This document shows, in pieces, positions 16,910 to 25,926 of a stretch of 64,000 nt of DNA; positions within the stretch are counted from its first letter, which is position 1; the number at the start of each line of letters is the position of its first letter. The stretch comes from Arthrospiribacter ruber (GTDB taxonomy: Bacteria > Bacteroidota > Bacteroidia > Cytophagales > Cyclobacteriaceae), in assembly GCF_019343195.1 (NCBI RefSeq), contig NZ_RPHB01000012.1, forward strand, positions 1 through 64,000. Reading direction: 5' to 3'. The notes below the pieces were generated by a model, which saw only the letters and a program-made list of their open reading frames with translations, was not told where the DNA came from and ran no database searches. A program made the position numbers and the translations under genes.

Positions 16910-17395
16910 TTAATTTTGGGTTAATGATTTTTCAATCCTGATAAATTGCCTCATTGGGCCGTCAAGGGGCGTTATATCCATTGTCATTTTTGTGGTCCCT
17001 ATAAGAATTGCCCATCTACTATATTCACCTATTTTTATCCCTCTCATTGTGTTTGCACCTGAGTTATAGGGATCCCAAATAAGTTTGTAATTATATTCTC
17101 CTTCAGAATGTCCTGCTTCCTCAACATCGCTAAATACTTCCAGAATGCCATCTGGTTTGAAATGGTATATGATACTATTGCAGGAATAGTCGATGGTGTC
17201 AAGACTAAATCCTGGCCTTTCCCATATCATTTTCCATTTCCCCACCACATCATCTTCCGGCCCGTCCACAGCCTCCACAGAACAATTAAGTTCACCTTGG
17301 GGCAATGCATCTTCCTGACAGGCCCCAAACAAAATCATACTTAAAAACATCAGTGCAAAAATTCCTTTTCTAATGAATCCAAATTGAGTTTCCAT
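16910..17395 (-). CDS. Lipocalin-like lipoprotein paired with the zinc protease
   Basis: The 161-residue lipoprotein (lipobox LFGAC, Cys26) has a GKWKMIWERPGF start strand after a short linker and a later YHFKPDGILEVFSD segment, the pattern of lipocalin-like domains in Bacteroidetes lipoproteins. It is the first gene of the reprolysin cassette, 6 bp upstream of the protease. Small beta-barrel proteins next to secreted proteases sometimes act as their inhibitors (staphostatins are one example), so an inhibitor role is plausible but not shown. Confidence 0.75.
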   Translation of the reverse strand: METQFGFIRKGIFALMFLSMILFGACQEDALPQGELNCSVEAVDGPEDDVVGKWKMIWERPGFSLDTIDYSCNSIIYHFKPDGILEVFSDVEEAGHSEGEYNYKLIWDPYNSGANTMRGIKIGEYSRWAILIGTTKMTMDITPLDGPMRQFIRIEKSLTQN

Positions 17396-17456
17396 ATTGC
17401 CTTCTTTTTAATCCCAAACTAATTATTTATTCTCCCTTCAAATCCATGACGCATCC

Positions 17457-17606
17457 AAAAACCAACCTGCTACAATTTAAAACCAATCATTTGAAAAAGC
17501 AATTATTAGTTTTAAAATTTCTAAGAAAGTAAGAGTAGAAGATTGGCTTTTGAGAATGATAGTGAAATAGCCTATAGATGAGCATTTTATCCAATTAAAC
17601 TTCACG
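17457..17606. repeat. Duplicated upstream block, copy 2
   Basis: Diverged copy of 14441-14589, upstream of the reprolysin cassette. The shared order is: upstream block next to the REP repeat in both cases. Confidence 0.9.
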
Positions 17607-17730
17607 TTGTCCGACGGTTGCGACGTCGGACTCTTAGTGAAGCCGCATTTTGCGGCGGAAATATATACTTAAGCCAAAGGCTCTTTTATCAGGAATCCGA
17701 AGGCACAGCCTCCGGATAGCGGGGTAAAGC
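17607..17730 (+). repeat. REP-like repeat, copy D
   Basis: A clean copy with four hairpins: GTCCGACG/CGTCGGAC, GCCGCATTTTGCGGC, AAGCCAAAGGCT and TCCGAAGGC/GCCTCCGGA, ending GCGGGGTAAA. The rest of the gap to 17934 shows no gene. Confidence 0.93.
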
Positions 17731-17934
17731 AAATGAATTCAACCTAACTAATTTGGGAATTGAAATCTCGGGTTTCTCCTTTCCCCGAATGGTAAATATG
17801 GGGAAAACTATGATTTCTGACTTGTCTTAAAGTCATTGGTTTACAGAGGCAGTTAGTATCCGGGATCTTTAGATAGGACCTCCTTGCTTGTAAGTTGAAC
17901 ATAAATTCAATAATTTAGGTAAAAACTTAAGAAG

Positions 17935-18753
17935 ATGAAATTATTTTTAAAAAGAATGATTTTCACACTGGTTATTTTTATACCGGCTTGTTCATTTGAC
18001 AATGAATCGGATCACAATATTGACTCGAATCAACTTGGTGTTTTGAAAGTGGAAAAATTAAGAGAAGTGCTGACTCTGCCTACACATTCGCCAAATGGTG
18101 AGCTTCGTATGGCAATAACTTATGGTGGTAATTCGGGTAAAAGGCTTTCTTCCCGAGAAATTTTTTATCCAATCAATGGCCTTTCTACCTATCAAATTTT
18201 TAGAAATGATACTGATGATACCACTGGCTTTTCCCTTAATTTTTTAGAAAATGATAAAATTATCTCCTCTTCCCATTTTGCTTTTCAAGGCGGAAATGTG
18301 GATTGGGAATTTACCCGGGAAATGGAATATAGTAGTGACGGATTGATTGAAAGAATGTATACTTCAAACTATTCAAAGAGTAGGGAATTGATTTCGATCT
18401 ACCATTATGATTCACAAAACAGGCTTTTGGAGATTGAATATCCATATGAACAAGGCGCAGAGTTGCTTATTTATGCTTACGATGAGGAGGGTAAAGTAAT
18501 CAGTGAATGGAAAACTGCAAGAGGACAGGAAGAACATAAGGTGGACCATTTTATGTACAGATACAACAACGGCCTTCTTGAGGCAAAGGAGACAGGTCGC
18601 GGTGGAGTTTTCAGTGAGGAAAGAAAAGACGCTTTGCGTTATTTTTACGATCCAAACGAAAGGTTGATTTTGGAAGAAAAATTTGATCCTAATTTTGGCT
18701 TCCAACAAATTGGAAGTATTGAATATATTTATTTTGATTCTTTAAATTACTGA
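17935..18753 (+). CDS. YD-repeat-like lipoprotein of unknown function
   Basis: The 272-residue lipoprotein (lipobox FIPAC, Cys19) has a C-terminal half built of repeated strands such as YHYDSQNRLLEIEY, YAYDEEGKVISEW, YRYNNGLLEAKE and YFYDPNERLILEE. These resemble RHS/YD repeats but number only about four, so this is not a full Rhs toxin. No enzymatic motif is seen. The gene stands alone and is followed 36 bp later by REP copy E. Surface binding is a guess. Confidence 0.7.
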   Translation: MKLFLKRMIFTLVIFIPACSFDNESDHNIDSNQLGVLKVEKLREVLTLPTHSPNGELRMAITYGGNSGKRLSSREIFYPINGLSTYQIFRNDTDDTTGFSLNFLENDKIISSSHFAFQGGNVDWEFTREMEYSSDGLIERMYTSNYSKSRELISIYHYDSQNRLLEIEYPYEQGAELLIYAYDEEGKVISEWKTARGQEEHKVDHFMYRYNNGLLEAKETGRGGVFSEERKDALRYFYDPNERLILEEKFDPNFGFQQIGSIEYIYFDSLNY

Positions 18754-18789
18754 ATTTCTATCCAATTCTAATTTCATCTTGCCTTCACA

Positions 18790-18905
18790 TTGTCCGACGG
18801 TTGCACCGTCGGACCTCTGGTATAGTCGCATTTTGCGACGAAATTATATGTCAAGCCTAAGGCTCAAATACCAAAAATCTGAAGGCACAGCCTCCGCATA
18901 GCCAA
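18790..18905 (+). repeat. REP-like repeat, copy E
   Basis: Hairpin 2 reads GTCGCATTTTGCGAC, a paired change from GCCGCATTTTGCGGC in other copies, so the pairing is preserved. Hairpin 1 (GTCCGACGGTTGCACCGTCGGAC region) is fully paired over 9 bp. Confidence 0.92.
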
Positions 18906-19076
18906 GGCTTTTAAAAACTCCTGATACCCTCAACGACAGTAAATTTCTTTCGAAAGTAATGCCTTTCACCATACTTTTTTTCACCCACCTATTGATTCAA
19001 AGGGAAATTCATCATGTAAAGTTTACAGGAAGGAAATTTATTTGTTACTTTTAAACTCCCTCTATAACCAAGCACT

Positions 19077-20774
19077 ATGAAAAATTCCCGAATTCTTCTA
19101 TTTGCCTTTTTGCTTACAGCACTTATTTCTTGCAGCAGTGAAAAACCTGAAACGCATAAAAAGGAAAGACCCAACATCATTTTTATCATGTCTGATGACC
19201 ATGCTTATCAGGCGATTTCAGCTTATGAAAATACCTTGATCGAAACCCCAAACATAGACCGGATCGCCAAAATGGGCATGCTTTTTACCAATGCCTCGGT
19301 AACCAACTCCATCTGTGCTCCAAGTCGGGCAACCATTCTGACCGGAAAGCATTCCCACCTCAACGGAAAAGTGGATAACCATTTCCATTTCGATACTACC
19401 AACATTACCTTTCCTCAGCTTTTGCAGGATGCAGGCTATCAGACGGCTATGTTTGGCAAGCTGCATTTTGGCAACAATCCAAAAGGCTTTGACCAGTTCA
19501 AAATCCTCCCGGGTCAAGGTGCTTACTATAACCCTGAATTTATCACCAAATACGATGGCAATATCGAAGTAGAAGGCTATGTTACTGATATCGTAACAGA
19601 CATGACTTTGGATTGGCTGGAGAATGAGCGTGAAGAGGAACAACCTTTTATGCTGATGTACCTCCACAAGGCACCACACCGCTCATGGCTGATGGCAGAA
19701 AGACATCTGGATGATTTCACCAACAGGACTTTCCCTGAACCGAAAACGCTCTTTGATGACTACTCAGGACGTACTACTCCGGCAGCTGAAGCAGAAATGA
19801 ATATTTTACACCACATGAGCTGGGCGGGAGACCATAAGGTGTTTCCGGAAATGATGGATGAATTGGGCATTCCAGAAATTGGCTATGACAAAGCCCGGTA
19901 TGCTTATGAATACAGCAGGTTGAACGAGTCTCAGATGGATAATTTTTTAAAGGCTTATGGCAAGGTGAACGAGGATTTTGCCAAAAAATACCCCAACATG
20001 ACCGATGAAGATAAAATGAAGTGGAAATACCAAAGGTATATGCAGGATTATCTGGGAACCATTCAGGCTGTGGACGAAAATGTAGGCAGATTGCTGGATT
20101 ACCTGGAAGCCAATGATATGATGGAAAATACCATCATTGTTTACACCTCAGACCAGGGTTTTTACTTGGGTGAACATGGCTGGTACGACAAAAGATTTAT
20201 CTACAACGAGTCTTTCAAAACACCTCTTTTGGTTTCTTGGCCGGATAGGATCAAAGCAGGTTCACGCTCAGATGAGCTGGTACAAAACCTGGATTTTGCA
20301 CAGACATTTTTGGAAGCTGCAGGAGTCAATGCCCCTGAGGACATGCAGGGTGAAAGCCTGATTCCCTTACTGACCGGAAATGATGAGAAATGGGACCGGG
20401 ATGCGGTCTACTATCACTACTATGAGTATCCCGCAGAGCACATGGTCAACAGGCATTATGCCATTGTGACCAAAGATTACAAGCTGGTGCATTATTACTA
20501 TGTGGAAGACCAATGGGAATTGCTGGACAGCAAAAATGATCCTTACGAACTCACCAATTTTTATGATGACCCAAAGTATGCAGATATAAAGCTTGACTTA
20601 CATGCTAGATTGGAGGAACTGAGGAAAAAATACAAAGACAGCAATGAGATTTCACAAAAGTATATTGACATGCTTATGAAAGATGCAGCTGAGGGTAAAG
20701 TTTTTGGTGTAAGTAAGGAAAAGGCCCAGGAAATTAAAAACCGTAGGTTGGAAATAGAAAGGTTTTCCAGATAG
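19077..20774 (+). CDS. Sulfatase lipoprotein (type I, formylglycine-dependent)
   Basis: The 565-residue protein has a lipobox (ALISC, Cys19). The sulfatase signature is clear: metal ligands in IIFIMSDDHAY (Asp40, Asp41), and Cys80 in CAPSRATILTG, the residue converted to formylglycine by a sulfatase-maturing enzyme (family knowledge). A second metal site lies in YTSDQGFYLGEHGWYDKR. It resembles the heparan/mucopolysaccharide-type sulfatases common in marine Bacteroidetes, but the substrate cannot be assigned. REP copies flank the gene on both sides. An esterase gene converges on it from the right. Confidence 0.92.
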   Translation: MKNSRILLFAFLLTALISCSSEKPETHKKERPNIIFIMSDDHAYQAISAYENTLIETPNIDRIAKMGMLFTNASVTNSICAPSRATILTGKHSHLNGKVDNHFHFDTTNITFPQLLQDAGYQTAMFGKLHFGNNPKGFDQFKILPGQGAYYNPEFITKYDGNIEVEGYVTDIVTDMTLDWLENEREEEQPFMLMYLHKAPHRSWLMAERHLDDFTNRTFPEPKTLFDDYSGRTTPAAEAEMNILHHMSWAGDHKVFPEMMDELGIPEIGYDKARYAYEYSRLNESQMDNFLKAYGKVNEDFAKKYPNMTDEDKMKWKYQRYMQDYLGTIQAVDENVGRLLDYLEANDMMENTIIVYTSDQGFYLGEHGWYDKRFIYNESFKTPLLVSWPDRIKAGSRSDELVQNLDFAQTFLEAAGVNAPEDMQGESLIPLLTGNDEKWDRDAVYYHYYEYPAEHMVNRHYAIVTKDYKLVHYYYVEDQWELLDSKNDPYELTNFYDDPKYADIKLDLHARLEELRKKYKDSNEISQKYIDMLMKDAAEGKVFGVSKEKAQEIKNRRLEIERFSR

Positions 20775-20801
20775 ATATAATTGTAGGTAATCTTTGTCAA
20801 G

Positions 20802-20915
20802 TTGTCCGACGGCGTAACCGTCGGACTATTGGTACAGCCGCTTTATGCGGCGGAATTACATCCTTAAGCCACAGGCTTAATTGCCAAGAATCCGAAGGCA
20901 CAGCCTCCGGATAAC
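20802..20915 (+). repeat. REP-like repeat, copy F
   Basis: It lies between the stops of the convergent sulfatase and esterase genes. Hairpin 1 loop differs (GCGTAA) while its 9-bp stem is kept. It may also serve as a transcription terminator for both genes. Confidence 0.92.
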
Positions 20916-20925
20916 TTGTATAAAC

Positions 20926-21810
20926 TTAAGGTATAAGTTTCCTCACCCTAAGCCAATTTTCAAAGTCAGCAGTCCATTGATCAGAACTTGTGCCCTTTTT
21001 TGCAAAACCAAAACCATGTCCTCCGTTTTCATACACATGCAATTCTGAAGGATGACCAGCTTCATACCAATCTTGGTATAGGCTTAGGCTATGAGGCATA
21101 AAATCCAACTCATCATCTGATGCCACTGCAATAAATATGGGGGTTTTCTTTTCAGGCATTTGGTCACCCAAAACTGCATTTCGGTAAAGATAAACCGGTA
21201 CAAGAAAGTCAGGTTTCAGTTCCTCCGGTGCACTAAGGGCAACAGACATGGTCACTGTACCACCGGCCGAGAATCCCATAAATCCAATGCGGTTTGACTT
21301 GATTCCATAATTTTCAGCATTTTCTCTTACATGCTTCATTGCCTCGATTCCATCATTTTTGGCCATTTCAACTACTGGGGCATTGATGGAATCCAGTTTT
21401 TCTTTGTCCTGCATCAAAGGGCCAAGCTCCTGCAAAGGGTTATCAGTTTTAGACCTGACAAGCCGGTATTTCAGAACAAAGGCAGAAATCCCTAACCCGT
21501 TCAGCCATTCAGCAATTTTTACTCCTTCATTATCGATCGCAAGAATATGAAAAGCTCCGCCGGGAGCTACAATCACCGCTGTCCCATTTGCCTTATCCTT
21601 GGGTGCCGGATAATGGATCAACTCTGGTTCCGAAATATTATAAAGAATCCCATGGTCAGGGGCATTTTCGAATTTTTGTTCAGACCAGGTCCAATCTTCT
21701 GACCCAGGAGCTGGGCCTGGGTAAAGCTTTATAATATCCTGGCCAAATCCTGTTACTTGAATTGTAAATAAAAAAATAAGTAATGCTGATGATTTTATTT
21801 TTTGTTTCAT
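20926..21810 (-). CDS. Exported alpha/beta hydrolase (esterase, xylan-esterase-like)
   Basis: The 294-residue protein has a signal peptide (about 1-23) and an alpha/beta-hydrolase fold. The oxyanion region is VIVAPGGAFHIL, the nucleophile Ser181 lies in GFSAGG, the acid is Asp232 or Asp233 and the base His265 lies in ENGGHGFGF. The HGG-like strand (PGGAF) and overall length fit the BD-FAE-type carbohydrate esterases and related lipases. A role in removing ester groups from polysaccharide is suggested by the neighbouring sulfatase and sugar isomerase, but is inference. Confidence 0.88.
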   Translation of the reverse strand: MKQKIKSSALLIFLFTIQVTGFGQDIIKLYPGPAPGSEDWTWSEQKFENAPDHGILYNISEPELIHYPAPKDKANGTAVIVAPGGAFHILAIDNEGVKIAEWLNGLGISAFVLKYRLVRSKTDNPLQELGPLMQDKEKLDSINAPVVEMAKNDGIEAMKHVRENAENYGIKSNRIGFMGFSAGGTVTMSVALSAPEELKPDFLVPVYLYRNAVLGDQMPEKKTPIFIAVASDDELDFMPHSLSLYQDWYEAGHPSELHVYENGGHGFGFAKKGTSSDQWTADFENWLRVRKLIP

Positions 21811-21837
21811 TGATTTAAGAAAGATTGGTTATTAAAC

Positions 21838-21950
21838 TGTCCGACGGTTGCGCCGTCGGACTTCTGATAAAGGCGAATTTTGTGGCGGAAATATATACTT
21901 AAGCCACATTAATTACCAAGAATCCGAAGGCACATCCTCCGGATAACGGG
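21838..21950 (+). repeat. REP-like repeat, copy G (first of a tandem pair)
   Basis: Upstream of the esterase start codon. Hairpin 1 is intact; hairpin 2 is decayed (GGCGAATTTTGTGGC) and hairpin 3 is partly lost. Copy H follows at once. Confidence 0.9.
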
Positions 21951-21951
21951 G

Positions 21952-22060
21952 CTGTCCGACGGTTGCGCCGTCGGACTCCTGGTAAAACCGCATATTGCGG
22001 TGGAATTAAAATATCAAGTCCCAGACTCTTTTATCAGGAATCCGAAGACAAAGCCTTCGG
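21952..22060 (+). repeat. REP-like repeat, copy H (second of a tandem pair)
   Basis: Hairpin 2 reads ACCGCATATTGCGGT, another compensated change. The copy ends exactly at the stop codon of the sugar isomerase gene (22061-22063). Confidence 0.9.
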
Positions 22061-23092
22061 TTATTTACTTAAGGCCATTCTACAATACTCCAGACATTTC
22101 TGCACTTCTTTGACCGCGTCAGAACCTTGCGGCACATCATATTCCAATTCAATCGTAGCAGGAAACTTGTATTTATTGTCTCTAATGGTAGTCAAGGCCT
22201 CCTTTAGCGGAGTATCCCCCTGACCCCAAGGAAGATTGCCTTTGCCGTTTTCAGGTTTTTGTCGGTCTTTGATGTGCGTACTCCATATCCTGTTATTTTG
22301 CTTTGCAATCAAATCCATTGCATCGGTATGCCCTGCAGCTATATAATGGCCAATATCAAAATTAAGCCCATTACCTTTGCTCTGCTCAATAGCTTTATCC
22401 CAAAAAGTAAAAGTCTGTTGCTCATGCCCATGATAGCCCACTTTCATTTTATTGGCATCAGCCAGCTTCCCCAGTCTTAAAGTCTGAGCATCATCGGAAG
22501 GATGCTCTAATGTGACGTGGCTAGCACCTAGAATTTTGGCGGCTTTCATCCCGTAGGTAACTTCTGCATCTGAATTATTGGCTCCAAAAGCATTGGGTTT
22601 AAAGGCATAAATTTCTATCCCTGCATCTTTGAACATCCTTTTTGCCTGTTCAAATTTTTTGAGGTCTACATTGGCCCTCCAGTTGGCCACCACTTGCCCA
22701 TAAGCATCCATTTGCTCCCTCAATTCCTTCCACTCGGCCTGTTCATCGGCAGTAAGGCTTTCTCCACTTCTTTGTTTCCAGCCAAGTTGAAACCCTCTTC
22801 TCCTATCAAAAGTGGGAGCGGGCATTCCCGCAAAATATTCCACAGGCTCTCCCATCATTTCCACTGCACTTATTCCGGCATCTTTGATGTACTGGATATT
22901 CGCTTCCAGACTTTGGTCTGGCATGGAGCGAAATGAATAGGTGATGCAGCCGATCTTCACACCGTTTATATTTGAATTTGGTTTGTTGTAGGTTTTGATG
23001 ATGGCTGGAGGACCTTGTAGCCAAGATGGGACTGTGATCAGTCCACCTACACCTAGTGCCGATTTTATCAAAAATTCTCTTCTGTTATTCAT
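22061..23092 (-). CDS. Tat-exported sugar phosphate isomerase/epimerase family protein
   Basis: The 343-residue protein begins with a Tat-type signal (NNRREFLIKSALGVGG). The body is a TIM barrel of the xylose-isomerase-like family (AP endonuclease 2 type), with metal-ligand strands such as HVTLEHPSD, KVGYHGHEQ, GLNFDIGHY and ATIELEYD. In Bacteroidetes such exported members are common in sugar-catabolic clusters; the reaction is not known from sequence. It lies next to the esterase gene on the same strand but is separated from it by two REP copies, so cotranscription is doubtful. Confidence 0.88.
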   Translation of the reverse strand: MNNRREFLIKSALGVGGLITVPSWLQGPPAIIKTYNKPNSNINGVKIGCITYSFRSMPDQSLEANIQYIKDAGISAVEMMGEPVEYFAGMPAPTFDRRRGFQLGWKQRSGESLTADEQAEWKELREQMDAYGQVVANWRANVDLKKFEQAKRMFKDAGIEIYAFKPNAFGANNSDAEVTYGMKAAKILGASHVTLEHPSDDAQTLRLGKLADANKMKVGYHGHEQQTFTFWDKAIEQSKGNGLNFDIGHYIAAGHTDAMDLIAKQNNRIWSTHIKDRQKPENGKGNLPWGQGDTPLKEALTTIRDNKYKFPATIELEYDVPQGSDAVKEVQKCLEYCRMALSK

Positions 23093-23270
23093 ATTATTCC
23101 AGGTTTAAAGGTATTGGCTAACAATTTATGTTTATGTGTACAAATAACATAATGAATGTGATTGAAAAAATAAAATTTTATAAGCCTTTCATATTCCGGG
23201 ACATGGAAATGGACTCTTTTTCTTTTAAAAAATATTTGTCTAAATTATAGTTTAAAGTAATCAGACAAGT

Positions 23271-23552
23271 ATGGAAATAAAACATCAGGAAGACGGAAAA
23301 AAAGGATACTTTTTCATAGAAAAAGAAGGTGAGAAAAAGGCTGAAATGGTCTATTCCAAAGCAGAAGATCAACTATTCATCATAGAACATACCGAAGTGG
23401 ATGACAGTCTAAGAGGTGAAGGTGCCGGCAAAAAAATGGTAATGAAGGCAGTCGAGTTGGCCAGAAAATCAGGTAAGAAAATTATGCCACTTTGCCCTTT
23501 TGCCAAATCAGTCTTTGATAAAAATAAAGAAATCAGGGATGTATTGAAATAG
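23271..23552 (+). CDS. Small GNAT-type N-acetyltransferase (YidJ/NATD1-like)
   Basis: The 93-residue protein matches the short GCN5-related family. Its acetyl-CoA loop is seen as RGEGAGKKMV, preceded by the strand LFIIEHTEVDDSL and followed by KIMPLCPFAKSVFDKN, the typical C-terminal signature. The substrate is unknown. The gene stands alone; the 23553-23830 gap shows repeated GATATTGG-like AT-rich words but no gene. Confidence 0.85.
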   Translation: MEIKHQEDGKKGYFFIEKEGEKKAEMVYSKAEDQLFIIEHTEVDDSLRGEGAGKKMVMKAVELARKSGKKIMPLCPFAKSVFDKNKEIRDVLK

Positions 23553-23805
23553 ATATTAGTTGATATTGGATATTGGTCGATATTGCACCACCACCATACC
23601 ATATTCAAGGATCTATGAATATCTAAAATATCCATAAGTATCATTCAATATCTATCAGTTTCCAATCTAGTATCTCTTAATATCAAGGTTTGGTAGCCAC
23701 CATCACCCCTCTAAAATACCCTATGGACTCGGCAATACCGGAAAATGGATTGTCCATGTTTCTTTCATTACAGGAATGGTTTTTAGGTAATGTCCTAAAC
23801 TGATA

Positions 23806-23813
23806 AATTTGAA
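23806..23813 (+). promoter_or_regulatory. Bacteroidetes-type -7 box upstream of the amidohydrolase
   Basis: TAAATTTG fits TAnnTTTG exactly and lies 17 nt before the start codon at 23831. A TTTT stretch about 20 nt further upstream may serve as a weak -33 element. Confidence 0.45.
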
Positions 23814-23830
23814 AAAAGAATATCAAACCC

Positions 23831-25537
23831 ATGAAAAATATCTACATCTTACTCTTTTTCACGATCCTTTTATATTCCTGTGGAGGAGATCAATCGAAAG
23901 TTGCTGATAAAGTTTTTATCAACGGAACCATCTACACCGTAAATGAGGCAATGCCCAAAGTACAGGCTGTAGCAATCAAAGACGGAATGATCATGGCCAT
24001 TGGCAGTTCTGAAGAAATCAACTCGTATGTAGGTAATGAAACAGAGGTCATTGACCTGCAAGGCAAGACCATGACACCTGGATTTATAGAGTCCCATGCA
24101 CACCTGATGGGGATTGGTTACAATAAGCTGGACATTGATCTTATGCATGTACAAACCTATGAGGAGCTGATCGAAAAAGTCGCTGAAGCGGCCGGAAATG
24201 CAGAGCCCGGCGAATGGATCACAGGAAGGGGTTGGCATCAGGACAAATGGCTCAAGCTTCCTGACAATGCGGTCAAGGGATTCCAAACCCACAAAGAACT
24301 CAGTGATGTTACTCCTGATAATCCTGTTTATTTGGCACATGCTTCAGGACATGCCTCATTTGTCAACCAAAAAGCCATGGAACTGGCGGGGATTACTCCC
24401 TTGGGAAGTGAGAATCCCAGACAAGAGGTAGAAGGTGGAGAAGTACTGCGGGATGATTTAGGCAATCCTACTGGTGTATTGGTGGAAAGAGCTTCAACTT
24501 TAGTTTCTAAATTGATTCCAGAGGACACACCTGAAAGGCAGGAAAAAGCACTTGAACTGGCTCTTCAGGAATTGGCCGAAAAAGGAATCACTTCTTTTCA
24601 TGATGCCGGAGGGGATCAAGGTCTGATCGACTTACTGGAAAAGTTTCAAGAAGAAGGAAAACTCACTTCCCGTATGTATGTGATGCTTTCCAGTCGTATC
24701 CCTGAGTTGATTGAAGCCTGGTATGAAAAAGGACCGAAAATCGACCCTGATCATATGGTCACTGTTCGCTCTATCAAACTGAACATGGATGGCGCTCTTG
24801 GCCCTTGGGGTGCATGGCTACTGGAAGATTATGAAGACAAACCCGGACATCGGGGACATGAAACCATGCCGATAGATTTGGTTTCAAGGGTTTCAGAAAA
24901 AGGCTTGGAACTTGGTTTTCAGGTTTGTTCCCATGCCATCGGTGACAGGACAAACAGAGAAGTTTTGGACAGATATGAAGCTGCATTCGCCAAATTTCCA
25001 GAAGTGAAAGACCATAGATTCCGTGTAGAACATGCCCAGCACCTTCATCCTGATGACATCAGTAGATTTGGGGAAATGGGCGTCATTGCAGCCATTCAGG
25101 CCATACACCTGAGTTCGGACAGACCTTGGGCCATTGGAAGATTAGGGGCCAAAAGAATCAAAGACGGAGCCTATGTTTGGCAAAAGTTGCTTCAGTCCGG
25201 TGCTGTGATTTCCAATGGTACGGATGCACCTGTAGAACCGCTCAATCCTGTACCTTCATTCTTTGCTTCTGTGACCAGAAAAACCTTGAAGATGACCCCA
25301 GAGGGTGGCTACGAACCTGATCAGAAAATGACCCGGGAGCAGGCACTCAAATCCTATACTTTGGATGGGGCATACGCAGAGTTTGAAGAAGACTTCAAAG
25401 GTTCTATAGAAGTTGGAAAAGCAGCGGATTTTACCGTATTCAACCAGGACATCATGACTGTTCCTGATAATCAACTACTGGATACCAAGGTAAAAATGAC
25501 TATAGTAGGAGGAAGGATTGTTTATCAGGAGGATTGA
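23831..25537 (+). CDS. YtcJ-like amidohydrolase lipoprotein
   Basis: The 568-residue protein has a lipobox (LLYSC, Cys17) and an amidohydrolase fold. Features are the composite beta-sandwich start (VFINGTIYTVNEAMPKVQAV), metal ligands His89 and His91 (FIESHAHLMG), and later HAIGDRTN and VEHAQH motifs plus a NGTDAPVEPLNP segment, as in YtcJ/imidazolonepropionase-like metal-dependent hydrolases. It probably hydrolyses an amide or ring compound in the periplasm; the substrate is unknown. It stands as a single gene. Confidence 0.9.
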   Translation: MKNIYILLFFTILLYSCGGDQSKVADKVFINGTIYTVNEAMPKVQAVAIKDGMIMAIGSSEEINSYVGNETEVIDLQGKTMTPGFIESHAHLMGIGYNKLDIDLMHVQTYEELIEKVAEAAGNAEPGEWITGRGWHQDKWLKLPDNAVKGFQTHKELSDVTPDNPVYLAHASGHASFVNQKAMELAGITPLGSENPRQEVEGGEVLRDDLGNPTGVLVERASTLVSKLIPEDTPERQEKALELALQELAEKGITSFHDAGGDQGLIDLLEKFQEEGKLTSRMYVMLSSRIPELIEAWYEKGPKIDPDHMVTVRSIKLNMDGALGPWGAWLLEDYEDKPGHRGHETMPIDLVSRVSEKGLELGFQVCSHAIGDRTNREVLDRYEAAFAKFPEVKDHRFRVEHAQHLHPDDISRFGEMGVIAAIQAIHLSSDRPWAIGRLGAKRIKDGAYVWQKLLQSGAVISNGTDAPVEPLNPVPSFFASVTRKTLKMTPEGGYEPDQKMTREQALKSYTLDGAYAEFEEDFKGSIEVGKAADFTVFNQDIMTVPDNQLLDTKVKMTIVGGRIVYQED

Positions 25538-25714
25538 GGAGAGAAATGAGAGATTAGAGGAGAGAGACGAGATTAGAGTCAAGAATCAAGAGTCAAGAAT
25601 CAAGAGCCAAGATACAAGACGCAAGGCCTATCCTGAGTATCGGGAAAGCAAGATGGGTTGATGATGGCCTTTGGGGTTTTCGAAAACCCGAAGGTCTTTT
25701 TTGATGGTGAAGCT

Positions 25715-25805
25715 GATGCGTTATCCGAAGGTTGCACCTTTGGATTCCTGAGTATTGAGCTTTTAGCTCAAAAAGAGTTGAAAACTCAGGACTCAAAGGT
25801 CCCGC
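25715..25805 (-). repeat. REP-like repeat, decayed inverted copy I
   Basis: Read on the minus strand it recalls the family: ATCCGAAGGTTGCACCTTTGG corresponds to hairpin 4, followed by GAGCTTTTAGCTC for hairpin 3 and a broken remainder. It is the only inverted copy seen. The gap 25538-26066 otherwise has AAGAATCAAGAGTCAAG-type low-complexity words. Confidence 0.5.
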
Positions 25806-25926
25806 GGTACAACCATGTGACAACGCTACTCTTTATGTTTAACTGGATTTTTGAGCAGCTATGAGACTCCCATTAAGAGAAAAGTCCCTCGGGTTTCAGT
25901 TTCAGGCTTGAACTTATTCAGCTTAA

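Noticed and set aside
3644-22060. Repeats considered as CRISPR arrays
   Set aside because: Units are 110-211 bp, irregularly placed between genes, with no short repeat/unique spacer pattern and no cas genes.
25593-25864. Open frames on both strands after the amidohydrolase gene
   Set aside because: They cover low-complexity AAGAATCAAGAG words and a decayed REP copy; composition is not coding-like.
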